Part shown: in pieces, positions 25,800-36,393 of the stretch
How the letters are laid out: every line of letters starts with the position of its first letter
Numbering within the stretch: position 1 is the first letter of the stretch
Assembly (NCBI RefSeq): GCF_019312585.1
Contig: NZ_JAHWDP010000003.1
Location: 310,001 to 374,000, forward strand
From: Halomarinibacterium sedimenti
GTDB lineage: Bacteria; Bacteroidota; Bacteroidia; Flavobacteriales; Flavobacteriaceae
Direction of reading: 5' to 3'
Length of the DNA stretch: 64,000 nt
Notes under the pieces: model-generated
Databases searched by the model: none
What the model was told of the DNA's origin: nothing
The model's input: the letters and a program-made list of their open reading frames with translations, nothing else
Program-made: the position numbers and the translations under genes

Positions 25800-26331
25800 A
25801 AAGGATCCTTTTCAAAAAGGTATTATTACACTAGCATTATTTCTAGTAGCCGTTTCGGTTGGGGCACAAATTAGTGGACAACTCTATCAAGATGGCTATC
25901 CCTACCCCTTGGTGAAAATTTATTTTGATGATGTAAAGCCCAAAGTGAGTAGTGATTTTGATGGAAATTTTTCGTTAAAAATTCCGCAGGATTCCATCCC
26001 CAATACCCTAGTGTTAAGCTATAACGGTATTAACCTTCATATTGTTAATTGCCCATTGGAGGCTACGGCAAAACTAGATTTGGGAAAAGTTATTCTTCCC
26101 AAATACAAACAACTTACTGAAGAAGAATACAAACACCTAAAACGTAAAGAGCGAAAAGAATGTCGCCCTTTATATCAAGGGAGTACCCTTATGGGCTACG
26201 AAAGCAATCATCAACTAGAATCTACTATTTTACAACTTCACTGCAAAGAAGGAGAAGGTGTGCCTTATACCTATGATAGAAAACAAAATGTATTTACTAT
26301 TACTTGGGAGGATTTTGCCGCGTGTAAGTAA
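25789..26331 (+). CDS. Secreted protein with carboxypeptidase-regulatory-like domain
   Basis: A 180-residue protein with an N-terminal signal or membrane helix (about 11-26, ending at VGAQ). It is followed by a short beta-sandwich resembling CarboxypepD_reg domains: ISGQLYQDGYPYPLVKIYF, then SSDFDGNFSLKIP. The C-terminal part has several Cys (residues near 129, 152 and 179). The start overlaps the preceding gene by 11 bp; no better start precedes the signal helix. Function unknown, likely envelope. Confidence 0.65.
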   Translation: MNYKKDPFQKGIITLALFLVAVSVGAQISGQLYQDGYPYPLVKIYFDDVKPKVSSDFDGNFSLKIPQDSIPNTLVLSYNGINLHIVNCPLEATAKLDLGKVILPKYKQLTEEEYKHLKRKERKECRPLYQGSTLMGYESNHQLESTILQLHCKEGEGVPYTYDRKQNVFTITWEDFAACK

Positions 26332-26349
26332 CGGAAATTTATAGTATAT

Positions 26350-26378
26350 AAAAAAAGCACCCAACGGGTGCTTTTTTT
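26350..26378. terminator. Bidirectional terminator
   Basis: A perfect 13-bp stem (AAAAAAAGCACCC and complement) with a 3-nt loop separates two converging genes. It is near-identical in stem to the one at 3964-3995. Confidence 0.9.
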
Positions 26379-26395
26379 ATAATTGAAACTAATTT

Positions 26396-27199
26396 TTATT
26401 TCTCTATATTTTTTTCAAAATCCGATAGTTTTGAATCATTTTCATCAAATTTCTTTTCAGCCTTATCTATAGAGGCTTCCAACTTTTTAATTTGAGCTTC
26501 GGCCTTCACAATTTTAGCTTCTTTAGCGGCAATTTCTTCTTTAGTTAAAGTACCCTCTTCTTTCGCAGCATCTAATTTTGCTCTAGCAGCAGCCACTTTA
26601 GCATTGGCATTTTCTACCATTGCTTTTCTGTTATCAAGGCTCTTTCTTCTATTGCTAATACTCGCTTTTGTTGCAGAAACTTTTTCATTTTTAATAGCAA
26701 CTGTTGGCTTTCCTTTATTTACTTGGGTATCTGCCTTTGGCTTTTCATTAGTGTTAATTTCAGCAATGTTAGATTTACTGTCTTTAGCAACTTCTTCTTT
26801 TACAGCATTCTGGTTAGCCTTTTTTAGCTCTTTCATTTTTTCCTTCATCTCCTCCTTTAACCTCGTTTGCTCTTTAGGGTCTTTTGTCGCTCTAATTTTT
26901 TTAGAATAACTAGATTCCAAATTTTTCATTTCTTCTTCTACATTACTCCCTTTATTAGCACCATCCTTCTCAATTTGATCCGGCTTCCCTTTAACGGTGG
27001 TTCCTGATTCTTTTAAAGCAGCTTTGTTTGCATCTACTTTTTCATCAAAATCACTTTTCTGATCTTTAACTTTATCTGCAGATTTGATGCTACTTTTAGT
27101 CTCTTTTTTAACTTCTTTTGCTTTATCTTGAGCATGTAAGGTGGTTAATCCTAATGTTAGGAAAAACACAAATACTATCTTTATTGTATTACTTTTCAT
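26396..27199 (-). CDS. Secreted Lys/Glu-rich coiled-coil protein
   Basis: A 267-residue protein with a signal peptide (1-23, ending at LHAQ). The remainder is almost entirely charged and helical: Lys, Glu and Ala dominate, with heptad-like segments near 105-135 and 190-265 (ANAKVAAARAKLDAAKEEG). No enzymatic motif. It is probably co-transcribed with the small acidic lipoprotein encoded 29 bp upstream, and the two may act together in the envelope. Low sequence complexity makes family assignment unsafe. Confidence 0.72.
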   Translation of the reverse strand: MKSNTIKIVFVFFLTLGLTTLHAQDKAKEVKKETKSSIKSADKVKDQKSDFDEKVDANKAALKESGTTVKGKPDQIEKDGANKGSNVEEEMKNLESSYSKKIRATKDPKEQTRLKEEMKEKMKELKKANQNAVKEEVAKDSKSNIAEINTNEKPKADTQVNKGKPTVAIKNEKVSATKASISNRRKSLDNRKAMVENANAKVAAARAKLDAAKEEGTLTKEEIAAKEAKIVKAEAQIKKLEASIDKAEKKFDENDSKLSDFEKNIEK

Positions 27200-27228
27200 A
27201 TTTAAAATTTTAGATTTTTTGATTTAAA

Positions 27229-27432
27229 TTATATGCTGTCTAATTCTTTAAGGGTTTCTTCTAATTCATCTGCATTAGTTTCTACCTCTTCAGAAATAGT
27301 CTCTAGTTCAGTTTCAATGTTTTCAACCTCTTCAATGGCTGCGTTTAATTCGGCTTCTTCTTTTGCAGTGTCTCTACAAGAGATAAAGGCTACAAAAAAT
27401 AATGCCAATAAGATTTTTGTTGCAAGTTTCAT
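27229..27432 (-). CDS. Small acidic lipoprotein
   Basis: A 67-residue protein with a lipobox ending in FISC (Cys19) and a mature part made of a Glu-rich single coiled coil (IEEVENIETELETISEE). It resembles in size small helical envelope lipoproteins, but homology cannot be claimed. It heads a two-gene unit with the coiled-coil protein downstream. Confidence 0.72.
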   Translation of the reverse strand: MKLATKILLALFFVAFISCRDTAKEEAELNAAIEEVENIETELETISEEVETNADELEETLKELDSI

Positions 27433-27457
27433 AGTTTTTTAGTTACGGTATATGGTT

Positions 27458-27465
27458 CAAATCTA
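27458..27465 (-). promoter_or_regulatory. Putative -7 element of the small lipoprotein gene
   Basis: On the minus strand TAGATTTG matches TAnnTTTG, 25 bp before the ATG. Further out, 27494-27533 holds an imperfect 10-bp inverted repeat (CATACCCCTC) of unknown use. Confidence 0.45.
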
Positions 27466-27670
27466 CAACATTAAAAGGATTTATAATAAAAAACATACCC
27501 CTCTATTTTCATTTAGAAAAAACGAGAGGTATGCTCAACAGCTAACTAAACAACCAAACAAATAATCAAACTATTTTGCCTGATTACTTCTATAACAGTT
27601 TAAAAACCATTTTCCCTACCTAAATTCTACAATTTTTTGTTTTTGAAGGATGGTAAAAAATACGAAAGCG

Positions 27671-27678
27671 TATCTTTG
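27671..27678 (+). promoter_or_regulatory. Putative -7 element of pheT
   Basis: TATCTTTG matches TAnnTTTG, 24 bp before the pheT ATG. Confidence 0.55.
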
Positions 27679-27702
27679 CACTTTTAAAAGGTAAAATAGA
27701 AA

Positions 27703-30129
27703 ATGAAGATTTCTTACAACTGGCTCAAAAAGTTCATAAAAGTTAATCAAAGCCCTGAGGAGACAGGCGAATTACTTACCGATTTAGGTCTTGAAATTGA
27801 AGGAATTGAAGCATTTACCTCTGTCCCTGGCGGATTGGAAGGTATTGTTGTAGGTCATGTCTTAGAATGTATTCAACATCCCGATGCAGATAGGCTAAAA
27901 CTTACCAAAGTAGATGTGGGTAATGGAACGCCTTTACAAATTGTGTGTGGCGCACCCAATGTTGCCGTGGGCCAAAAAGTACCTGTGGCAACTATAGGGA
28001 CTACCTTATACGATGCCGACAAGAATCCTTGGACCATAAAAAAAGGAAAAATACGAGGGGAAGAAAGTCAAGGAATGATTTGTGCCGAAGACGAATTACA
28101 TATAGGTACCAGTCACGATGGGATTATGGTTTTGGATGCGCAACTTAAACCTGGCACCCTATTTTCGGAAGTGATTGGCATTGAAAACGACCATATTTTT
28201 GAAATTGGACTTACGCCCAACCGCGCCGATGCCATGAGCCATTGGGGGGTAGCAAGAGATTTACGAGCTGGTTTGCTTCAAAATGGTGTTTCACTAGAAT
28301 TAATCACCCCATCCACAAGTAGTTTTCACGTAAATAATCGTTCTTTAAAGATAGATGTTTCGGTTGAAAACAATGAATTAGCTCCTCGCTATTGTGGGGT
28401 TACTATAAAAAATTTAAAAGTGGCAGCCTCCCCTACTTGGCTTCAAAACAGATTAAAATCTATTGGTTTATCGCCTATCAATAACGTTGTAGATATTACC
28501 AATTACATTCTTCACGAATTAGGACAACCGCTTCATGCCTTCGATGCCAGTAAAATAAATGGAGGAAAAGTGATTGTAAAAACCCTCCCAGAAGGAACTT
28601 TATTTACAACCCTAGACGGGGTAGAGCGCAAACTTGACAAAGAAGACCTTATGATTTGCGACACCGAAAAACCCATGTGCATTGCAGGAGTTTTTGGAGG
28701 TATCGATAGTGGTGTGACGGAAACGACCACGAGTATCTTTTTAGAAAGTGCGTATTTTAACCCCATAAGCGTTAGAAAGACAGCGAAACGTCACGGATTA
28801 AATACCGATGCTTCCTTCCGATTTGAAAGAGGAATAGACCCCAATATTACAGAATACGCACTCATGGTTGCTGCTATAATGATGGAAGAAATTGCAGGGG
28901 GAGAAATTAGTAGCGATGTAGTGGATATTTATCCCAAAAAAATTGAAGACCATCAGGTTTTCTTGAGCTATGAAAATACAGCACGTTTAATTGGTGAGGA
29001 AATCCCGAAAGAAACTATTAAGCAAATACTTACATCGCTTGAAATAAAGATTAACAACGTTACCGAAACAGGTATAGGAATCACCATTCCAGCCTACAGA
29101 AACGATGTTACCCGCGAAGCAGATGTAATAGAAGAAGTGTTGCGTGTGTATGGTTATAACCGAATTAAAACCTCCACAAAACTGAATGCTTCCATGGCTT
29201 CGGTGAAACGAATTGAAGACTACAAAGTTCAGGATAAGGTGGGTGGTCAATTAACGGCATTAGGGTTTCACGAAATGCTCAATAATTCGCTCACCAACGA
29301 AGCCTATTACAAACACACCCAAACCTTACGCCCAGAGCATTCGGTTAAAATGCTGAATCCGCTGAGTAAAGATTTGGAGATTTTACGCCAGTCGATGTTG
29401 TTTGGCGGATTGGAATCTTTGGCATTTAATGCCAACCGAAGAATTGAAAACATCAAACTTTTCGAGTTTGGGAAAACCTATCATCAATTTCCAAACAATC
29501 GAGAGGAACACAAACACCTTTCGCTTATTGTTTCGGGAAATAAAACGACTGATACTTGGGCGTTCCCTTCGCAAAAGACTAGTTTCTTTTATTTAAAAGG
29601 CGTTGTACAATCCATTTTGCAGGGGCTTGGGATTTCAGGTTATGTTGAAAGTGATGTAAAAAATGATATTTTTTCGGAAGGAATTTTGCTTCAAAAAAAT
29701 AAGAAGCTATTGGTGGAATTCGGAATTGTTTCAAAAAAGATTGCCAAGCATTTTAGTATTGAAACCGAATTGCTGTACGCAGATTTCCATTGGGACCAAG
29801 TACTACAAGAGCTTACAGGGAATAATGTGCAGGTAACCAATATTCCAAAATTCCCAAAAGTGAAACGAGATTTTGCCTTATTGCTGGATGATGAAGTGCG
29901 TTTCGAAAACTTAAAATTGGCTGCCTTGCAAACCGAAAAGCACTTACTAAAAGAAGTCTCTTTGTTTGATGTGTACACGGGTAAAAATCTTCCGAAGGGT
30001 AAAAAGAGCTACGCGCTTAGTTTTACCATTCAGGATGAGAACAAAACACTTACCGACAAGCAGATTGACAAAATCATGGCAAAGCTTCAGCAAACATTTG
30101 AAAAAGAATTTGGCGCGACTTTACGATAA
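27703..30129 (+). CDS. pheT: Phenylalanine--tRNA ligase beta subunit
   Basis: An 808-residue cytoplasmic protein that forms the alpha2-beta2 synthetase with PheS. Regions in order: N-terminal tRNA-binding EMAP-like domain (about 40-155, with HPDADRLKLTKVDVG), B3/B4 editing domain (around 220-400, with NNVVDITNYILHELGQPLHAFD), B5 (about 410-475), catalytic-like core, and a C-terminal ferredoxin-like anticodon-binding domain (FPKVKRDFALL to the end). Length is normal. pheS is not adjacent. Confidence 0.96.
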   Translation: MKISYNWLKKFIKVNQSPEETGELLTDLGLEIEGIEAFTSVPGGLEGIVVGHVLECIQHPDADRLKLTKVDVGNGTPLQIVCGAPNVAVGQKVPVATIGTTLYDADKNPWTIKKGKIRGEESQGMICAEDELHIGTSHDGIMVLDAQLKPGTLFSEVIGIENDHIFEIGLTPNRADAMSHWGVARDLRAGLLQNGVSLELITPSTSSFHVNNRSLKIDVSVENNELAPRYCGVTIKNLKVAASPTWLQNRLKSIGLSPINNVVDITNYILHELGQPLHAFDASKINGGKVIVKTLPEGTLFTTLDGVERKLDKEDLMICDTEKPMCIAGVFGGIDSGVTETTTSIFLESAYFNPISVRKTAKRHGLNTDASFRFERGIDPNITEYALMVAAIMMEEIAGGEISSDVVDIYPKKIEDHQVFLSYENTARLIGEEIPKETIKQILTSLEIKINNVTETGIGITIPAYRNDVTREADVIEEVLRVYGYNRIKTSTKLNASMASVKRIEDYKVQDKVGGQLTALGFHEMLNNSLTNEAYYKHTQTLRPEHSVKMLNPLSKDLEILRQSMLFGGLESLAFNANRRIENIKLFEFGKTYHQFPNNREEHKHLSLIVSGNKTTDTWAFPSQKTSFFYLKGVVQSILQGLGISGYVESDVKNDIFSEGILLQKNKKLLVEFGIVSKKIAKHFSIETELLYADFHWDQVLQELTGNNVQVTNIPKFPKVKRDFALLLDDEVRFENLKLAALQTEKHLLKEVSLFDVYTGKNLPKGKKSYALSFTIQDENKTLTDKQIDKIMAKLQQTFEKEFGATLR

Positions 30130-30138
30130 ACATATCCT

Positions 30139-30357
30139 ATGAAAAGAATATATACAGGACCTTCCCTAGTGGCCAAAAGATTGATTGCCGAATTGAATGA
30201 AATTGGTATCCAACCGGTAGAGCGAAATGATTTAAACAGCGCCTCTATAGCTGGATTTGCGGGTGCCGTACCCGACCAAACGCAGCTTTTTATTCGTGAA
30301 GATGAATACGAACAAGCATCTGCCATAATTACTGCTTTTAATGAAAATAACAGCTAA
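30139..30357 (+). CDS. DUF2007 small protein
   Basis: A 72-residue protein with the DUF2007 pattern: MKRIYTGPSLVAKRLIAELNE at the start and a final LFIREDEYEQASAII. The family is called a putative signal-transducing or GlnB-like fold; its function is not established. It follows pheT by 9 bp and is very likely co-transcribed. Confidence 0.8.
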   Translation: MKRIYTGPSLVAKRLIAELNEIGIQPVERNDLNSASIAGFAGAVPDQTQLFIREDEYEQASAIITAFNENNS

Positions 30358-30393
30358 TCTTCTCAAGCCAAAAACAACCCTATTTTTATAAAA

Positions 30394-30498
30394 GTTAGCT
30401 AAAAACTAACCTGTGTTAACTAAAAACTAACCTCTGTTAGCCAAAAACTAACTTGTGTTAACTAAAAACTAACTCGGGTTAGCTAAAAACTAACTTTT
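30394..30498. repeat. Five tandem 21-bp repeats
   Basis: Five head-to-tail units start at 30394, 30415, 30436, 30457 and 30478. The core GTTAGCTAAAAACTAAC (positions 5 and 7 vary) is followed by four variable bases. Most units hold a small inverted repeat (GTTAG / CTAAC). The 21-bp period equals two DNA turns, so all units face the same side of the helix. The array lies between the pheT-DUF2007 unit and two orphan genes. Confidence 0.93.
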
Positions 30499-30552
30499 GG
30501 GAAGATGTACTTGACGGCTCTTACCTAATAGCAAATAAAACAGGGTAATTTG

Positions 30553-30560
30553 TATATTTG
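30553..30560 (+). promoter_or_regulatory. Putative -7 element of orphan gene
   Basis: TATATTTG matches TAnnTTTG and would give a leader of about 60 nt before the ATG at 30627. Confidence 0.45.
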
Positions 30561-30626
30561 AAATAGCGGTTGCGGGATATTGATAATAAATGGGATTAAA
30601 TAACAAGTTCGTCACCAATTTGAAAA

Positions 30627-31529
30627 ATGAGCAAAATAGAAAATAAAAATCTATATCCATACGAGGAAACGCCTGTTTTGAAACACTACTCTGAATTTGA
30701 TAGTGTTTATGTTGGACTTCTGCCGTTTTTCAAACTTGACAAAGAACATTGTGATACTAATAGTTCTAAAAAAGTAATCTCAATTGAAGAAGCTAGAGAA
30801 AAGGACGAGATTATTGAAAAAATTGGAAATCACTTAAATGTAACAATATATTCTTCCAATGAATGCTATCCAACCGATGAAGAAATATCACAAAACGGAA
30901 AAAAAGTAACTTGGAAAGAAATAATTCAAAACACAAAGCTGAATGACAATAAAGATATGAATAAAGCTTTAATGACTTCAATTGGGGCTTTTAAAAAGAA
31001 ATTACAACGAGAAGACTTATTGGACATTTTAAATCAATATTCGGACAAGAACAATATTTGGCATCCTTCAGAAGGTGCATTTGACTTTTTCACTAAATCG
31101 TCAATTTTTGAAATTTTAAAGTCAAATGGAATTTCTAAAGTAGATGTAGAGGACGAATTTTATGAAAACAAAAAAACAATTAACCTGAATGAATTAACTC
31201 AAAATGATTTCTGCGAGAAAATTGACTTTAAGGATTATTACATTTATGACAATAACCAATCAATACTCTTTGCTATCAGTTGGGACTATTTCTTCTTTTT
31301 TATTGCAATAAATGAAAGAGTGTTTTCAAAAGAATCAATCGAAACCAAGTTTGAAGGATTTTGGGCAGACGAAAAGAGCAGTCATTTATGGACTTGGGAA
31401 GAAGGAGAAATTGACAGATTATTGAATGATAAAACGGAAATAAAAAAGAAAAAAACTAGTGGTAACACTGGTTATAATCCAGGACTCACAAAATCCCAAA
31501 CCAAAAATAATCGCAAATTTAACCCGTAA
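30627..31529 (+). CDS. Hypothetical protein (orphan)
   Basis: A 300-residue protein that I do not recognise. It has no signal peptide or membrane segment. It is rich in Lys, Asp, Glu and Asn, with aromatic clusters such as SWDYFFFFIAINERVF and SHLWTWEEGEIDRLL in the last third. The C-terminal 30 residues are a basic Asn/Thr/Lys tail. Base composition is lower in GC than pheT, and the gene sits in an apparently accessory segment with the next one. A stress, immunity or toxin-neutralising role is possible but unsupported. Confidence 0.65.
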   Translation: MSKIENKNLYPYEETPVLKHYSEFDSVYVGLLPFFKLDKEHCDTNSSKKVISIEEAREKDEIIEKIGNHLNVTIYSSNECYPTDEEISQNGKKVTWKEIIQNTKLNDNKDMNKALMTSIGAFKKKLQREDLLDILNQYSDKNNIWHPSEGAFDFFTKSSIFEILKSNGISKVDVEDEFYENKKTINLNELTQNDFCEKIDFKDYYIYDNNQSILFAISWDYFFFFIAINERVFSKESIETKFEGFWADEKSSHLWTWEEGEIDRLLNDKTEIKKKKTSGNTGYNPGLTKSQTKNNRKFNP

Positions 31530-31577
31530 CTAACGGTTATAGGAGACTGTTGGCAAACAATTGACCAAATCGAGAAA

Positions 31578-32111
31578 ATGCAGGAAATAATCAAAAACCG
31601 AATTCCAATTCACGTTGATTTAGCACCAAATCGGAACGAAGTTTATTCTGGAATTTGCTTAAAATCGAATGAAAATATCTTTGTGTTTATATGCTTTAAT
31701 GACGAGACGAAAGAATATGATGGTTTTGCAGTTATTAGAAATTTTGAAATTGATAAATATCGAGAATGGGATAACGAAGAATTAAGTGAAATAAAAAATA
31801 ACAATTACTCCGAATTTATCGGAAAACTTCCACTCGAAAAAATGAACAATATGTTTGAATGTTTATCAGGACTGGAAAACGAAGAATTAATCGCAATATT
31901 TACAGAAACTGATGATGATTCATATTTTGTCGGACAAATTAAAAATCTAACGGAAAACGAAGTGGAACTAAAATTAATGAGTGAAGATGCGGAATGGGTT
32001 GAAAATGAGAAAATAAAAATTAACGAAATAACTTATATTGGATTTAGAACCAGTATTGAAAAAGAGTTGCTAAAGAAAAACGGTTTACAACAACCCTATA
32101 AGTCATTGTAG
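31578..32111 (+). CDS. Hypothetical protein with two SH3/LSm-like halves
   Basis: A 177-residue cytoplasmic protein without recognised family. By eye it has two similar beta-rich halves: residues 8-65 (VDLAPNRNEVYSGICL, then IFVFICF, then GFAVIRNFEI) and residues 100-165 (AIFTETDDDSYFVGQIK, then VELKLMS, then ITYIGFRT). Both look like small barrel folds, but this is a reading of pattern only. It follows the previous orphan by 48 bp and shares its low-GC composition. Confidence 0.62.
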   Translation: MQEIIKNRIPIHVDLAPNRNEVYSGICLKSNENIFVFICFNDETKEYDGFAVIRNFEIDKYREWDNEELSEIKNNNYSEFIGKLPLEKMNNMFECLSGLENEELIAIFTETDDDSYFVGQIKNLTENEVELKLMSEDAEWVENEKIKINEITYIGFRTSIEKELLKKNGLQQPYKSL

Positions 32112-32152
32112 CAGAATTTCATTATATTGACTCAGTAATCTAAAAACAACAC

Positions 32153-32377
32153 ATGGAAAATAGTTGGGTCCTCGGTATAGCAATACTACTCTTTTTAGTT
32201 TTCCTTTTTCTTTTTTGGAAGATCACAGCAAGTGATGCCAAAAAGGAATATGGTTCCAAAATGTGGAATCAGTGGACTACTAGATTATACTATTGGCAAG
32301 CGGCCATCTTATATAGCGTTGGAGGTACCGTAATCACCATGTACCTATTAAAGTGGGTAAATATTCTGGCTTTTTAA
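32153..32377 (+). CDS. Small two-helix membrane protein
   Basis: A 74-residue protein with hydrophobic helices at about 6-25 and 48-70 and a polar linker (KITASDAKKEYGSKMWNQW). No family recognised. It converges with the ABC-F gene, 17 bp away. The typical membrane layout and codon use support a real gene. Confidence 0.6.
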   Translation: MENSWVLGIAILLFLVFLFLFWKITASDAKKEYGSKMWNQWTTRLYYWQAAILYSVGGTVITMYLLKWVNILAF

Positions 32378-32394
32378 AAGGCTAAGAAAAAACA

Positions 32395-34038
<1,644 letters not shown>

Positions 34039-34142
34039 TCAAATTGGGTGCAAAAATAACCAAATAAGTGCGATAATTAAAGGAGAAGCGCTTTTTAAAA
34101 TCTTTTAACGACTAATTAACAAAATTGGGGGCAAATGTCCGT

Positions 34143-34150
34143 TACTTTTG
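34143..34150 (+). promoter_or_regulatory. Putative -7 element of TlpA-like lipoprotein gene
   Basis: TACTTTTG matches TAnnTTTG. Transcription would start near 34155, which rules out the upstream TTG at 34125 as start codon. Confidence 0.45.
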
Positions 34151-34169
34151 TTACTCGAGACAAAACAAA

Positions 34170-35585
34170 GTGCGATTGATAAAAAAAATACTATTCCTCT
34201 TCCTTACGGTTACTATCTTCATATCCTGCAATGATGCTTCTAAAAAAAGTGAATGTGGGGTTTCTTGGATTGGAGGAAAGATTGTCAATCCAAAACTAGA
34301 CTACGTCGTTATTTCTCATAACCGCAATGTAATTGATACGGTGGCGCTGGATTCTACCGATAGTTTTATCTACAAAATAGAAAATACCGATCCTGGTATT
34401 TATTTCTTTAGTCATTACGAATATCAAGCCCTTTTCCTTGAGCCAGGAGATAGTGTCATGATTTATGTAAACACTATTGAATTTGACGAGTCGCTTTCTT
34501 TTTCTGGACGTGGTGCCGAAAAAAATAACTTTTTAATGGAGCTATATCTTTTAAATGAAGATGTAGATGATAATATGCTTGCATATTACAATGACGGTCC
34601 AGAAGAGTTTCAAGCAAAAATGGATTCGGTGAGTAGTGCGCGGCATCGCCTTTTTGATGATTTCAGCAATAAAACAAAAGCATCAAAAGCGTTTAAAGAA
34701 ATTGCCAAAGCATCCATTATGTATGGAATTTATTCAAAAAAGGAATTATACATTTCGGCAAATTCGAAAAAGAAAGTATATGACGAAAGTATCGAAATCC
34801 CAGAAAGCTTTTACTCCTTTAGAGATAGTATCGATTTTGGAAATGAAGCGCTTCGAAATTATTACCCCTATTTTAGATTTTTAGGAAATCACTTAGATAA
34901 TCTAGCCTACGATCAATACAAAAAAGAAGCTCCCTTTGATCGATTTTCATTTATCCACAACAAACACAAAATTAGAATTATAGATAGCCTTATCACTAAT
35001 ACATCCTTAAGAAATACACTGTCTCGAAATTCTGTTGTAAGATATTTGCTTAATGGAAAAAATGTGGAAGAAGAAATGCAAATGCTTGAGGCGTTTAAAA
35101 AATTAAATACCGACTCTAGTGATATTGCCGAAGTTGAAAAACTTGCGAGTGCTACCATTAAACTCGCTCCTGGTAACATAATCCCCAATGTGGCTTTGGT
35201 GACAACAGATAATACCATGAAAGATCTTCACACCATCATTAAAAAGCCAACAGTTCTCTTTTTCTGGTCTGGAGAATCCATAAAACACTACAGAAATATC
35301 CATACGCGTGCTGCAGAATTACGGGAAAAATATCCCGAATATCAATTTGTGGGAATAAACATAGACAAGCATTTTAAAAAGTGGCGTAGAATTGTAGGCA
35401 ATGCTGGGTATAACGACCAATTTGAATTTCAATTTGAAAGCTTTGCCGATGCCGAAATGAGACTACTGGTTAACTACGTGAATAAGTCGATTATTGTAGA
35501 TAAAGACCATAAAATTTTAGATGGAAATTCTAACATTTTTAGCACCTCCATCGAAGAACAACTTTTGGGGTACCTCAACAAATAA
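34170..35585 (+). CDS. TlpA-like lipoprotein without catalytic cysteines
   Basis: I chose the GTG at 34170 (471 residues) because it directly precedes the lipoprotein signal (RLIKKILFLFL, lipobox FISC) and lies after the promoter element; a TTG six bases later is also possible. The C-terminal 150 residues have a thioredoxin-like layout: KPTVLFFWSG, then EYQFVGINIDK and SIIVDKDHKILDGN. The place of the CxxC motif after the Trp is SGES, so it cannot act as a dithiol oxidoreductase. The N-terminal part resembles the DUF4369-type region seen before TlpA domains in Bacteroidetes. A binding rather than redox role is likely. Confidence 0.75.
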   Translation: MRLIKKILFLFLTVTIFISCNDASKKSECGVSWIGGKIVNPKLDYVVISHNRNVIDTVALDSTDSFIYKIENTDPGIYFFSHYEYQALFLEPGDSVMIYVNTIEFDESLSFSGRGAEKNNFLMELYLLNEDVDDNMLAYYNDGPEEFQAKMDSVSSARHRLFDDFSNKTKASKAFKEIAKASIMYGIYSKKELYISANSKKKVYDESIEIPESFYSFRDSIDFGNEALRNYYPYFRFLGNHLDNLAYDQYKKEAPFDRFSFIHNKHKIRIIDSLITNTSLRNTLSRNSVVRYLLNGKNVEEEMQMLEAFKKLNTDSSDIAEVEKLASATIKLAPGNIIPNVALVTTDNTMKDLHTIIKKPTVLFFWSGESIKHYRNIHTRAAELREKYPEYQFVGINIDKHFKKWRRIVGNAGYNDQFEFQFESFADAEMRLLVNYVNKSIIVDKDHKILDGNSNIFSTSIEEQLLGYLNK

Positions 35586-35616
35586 AAAAAGCTCCTTTTG
35601 GAGCTTTTCTTTTTTA
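35584..35616. terminator. Bidirectional terminator
   Basis: A 9-bp stem (AAAAGCTCC and complement) with a 4-nt loop has T-runs on both sides and lies between converging genes, overlapping both gene ends by a few bases. Confidence 0.85.
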
Positions 35617-36267
35617 ATTTCCTTTTTTATAATCTGCTAGAAATTGTGCCAAACCAATATCGGTTAATGGATGTTTTAACAGTCCTTCAATAGAAGAAAG
35701 AGGTCCAGTCATAACATCGGCTCCAATTTTAGCACATTCAAGCACGTGCATGGTATGACGTACTGAAGCTGCTAAGATTTGAGTTTCAAATCCGTAGTTA
35801 TCATAAATAAGTCGAATTTCGGCAATAAGGTTTAAACCGTCGGTAGAAATATCATCAAGTCTTCCAATAAATGGAGACACATAGGTTGCTCCTGCTTTAG
35901 CAGCTAATAACGCCTGTCCTGCTGAAAAAACCAAGGTGCAATTGGTTCTTATTCCGTGGTCCGAAAAATATTTAATTGCCTTTACCCCTTCTTTTATCAT
36001 AGGAACTTTTACCACAATTTGCGGGTGTAATTCGGCTAACTGCTCCCCTTCTTTAATCATTCCTTCAAAATCGGTGGCAATGACTTCGGCAGAAACATCG
36101 CCTTCTACAATATTACAAATGTTTACATAGTGCTTTAAAATATTATCGCGCCCTGTGATTCCTTCCTTCGCCATAAGCGATGGATTGGTGGTTACACCAT
36201 CAAGAACACCCAAGTTTTGAGCCTCACGAATTTGATTAAGATTTGCAGTATCGATGAAAAATTTCAT
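35614..36267 (-). CDS. Transaldolase / fructose-6-phosphate aldolase family
   Basis: A 217-residue short transaldolase. The Schiff-base Lys is Lys87 in VVKVPM, and the family segments [42 protein letters not shown] and ILAASVRH are present. Members of this size act either as transaldolase (TalC type) in the pentose phosphate pathway or as fructose-6-phosphate aldolase (Fsa). By eye I cannot separate the two, though TalC is more usual in Bacteroidetes. Confidence 0.9.
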   Translation of the reverse strand: MKFFIDTANLNQIREAQNLGVLDGVTTNPSLMAKEGITGRDNILKHYVNICNIVEGDVSAEVIATDFEGMIKEGEQLAELHPQIVVKVPMIKEGVKAIKYFSDHGIRTNCTLVFSAGQALLAAKAGATYVSPFIGRLDDISTDGLNLIAEIRLIYDNYGFETQILAASVRHTMHVLECAKIGADVMTGPLSSIEGLLKHPLTDIGLAQFLADYKKGN

Positions 36268-36393
36268 GAAAAGAATTTTAAGTTAATGTTTTAGGGTACA
36301 AAAATACGGAAGCTTTAAAATCTTTCTGAAAAAAGTTTCTAGAGGTTTTTAACATTCTGGGGTAATGGGTAAAAGCAATTCACTTACAAAAAC

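Noticed and set aside
27494-27533. Terminator or riboswitch upstream of pheT
   Set aside because: The 10-bp inverted repeat has a mismatch, a 20-nt loop and no T-run, and no T-box or leader-peptide features were seen.
30394-30498. CRISPR array
   Set aside because: Units are contiguous 21-bp repeats with only four variable bases between cores. There are no spacers of 25-40 bp and no cas genes.
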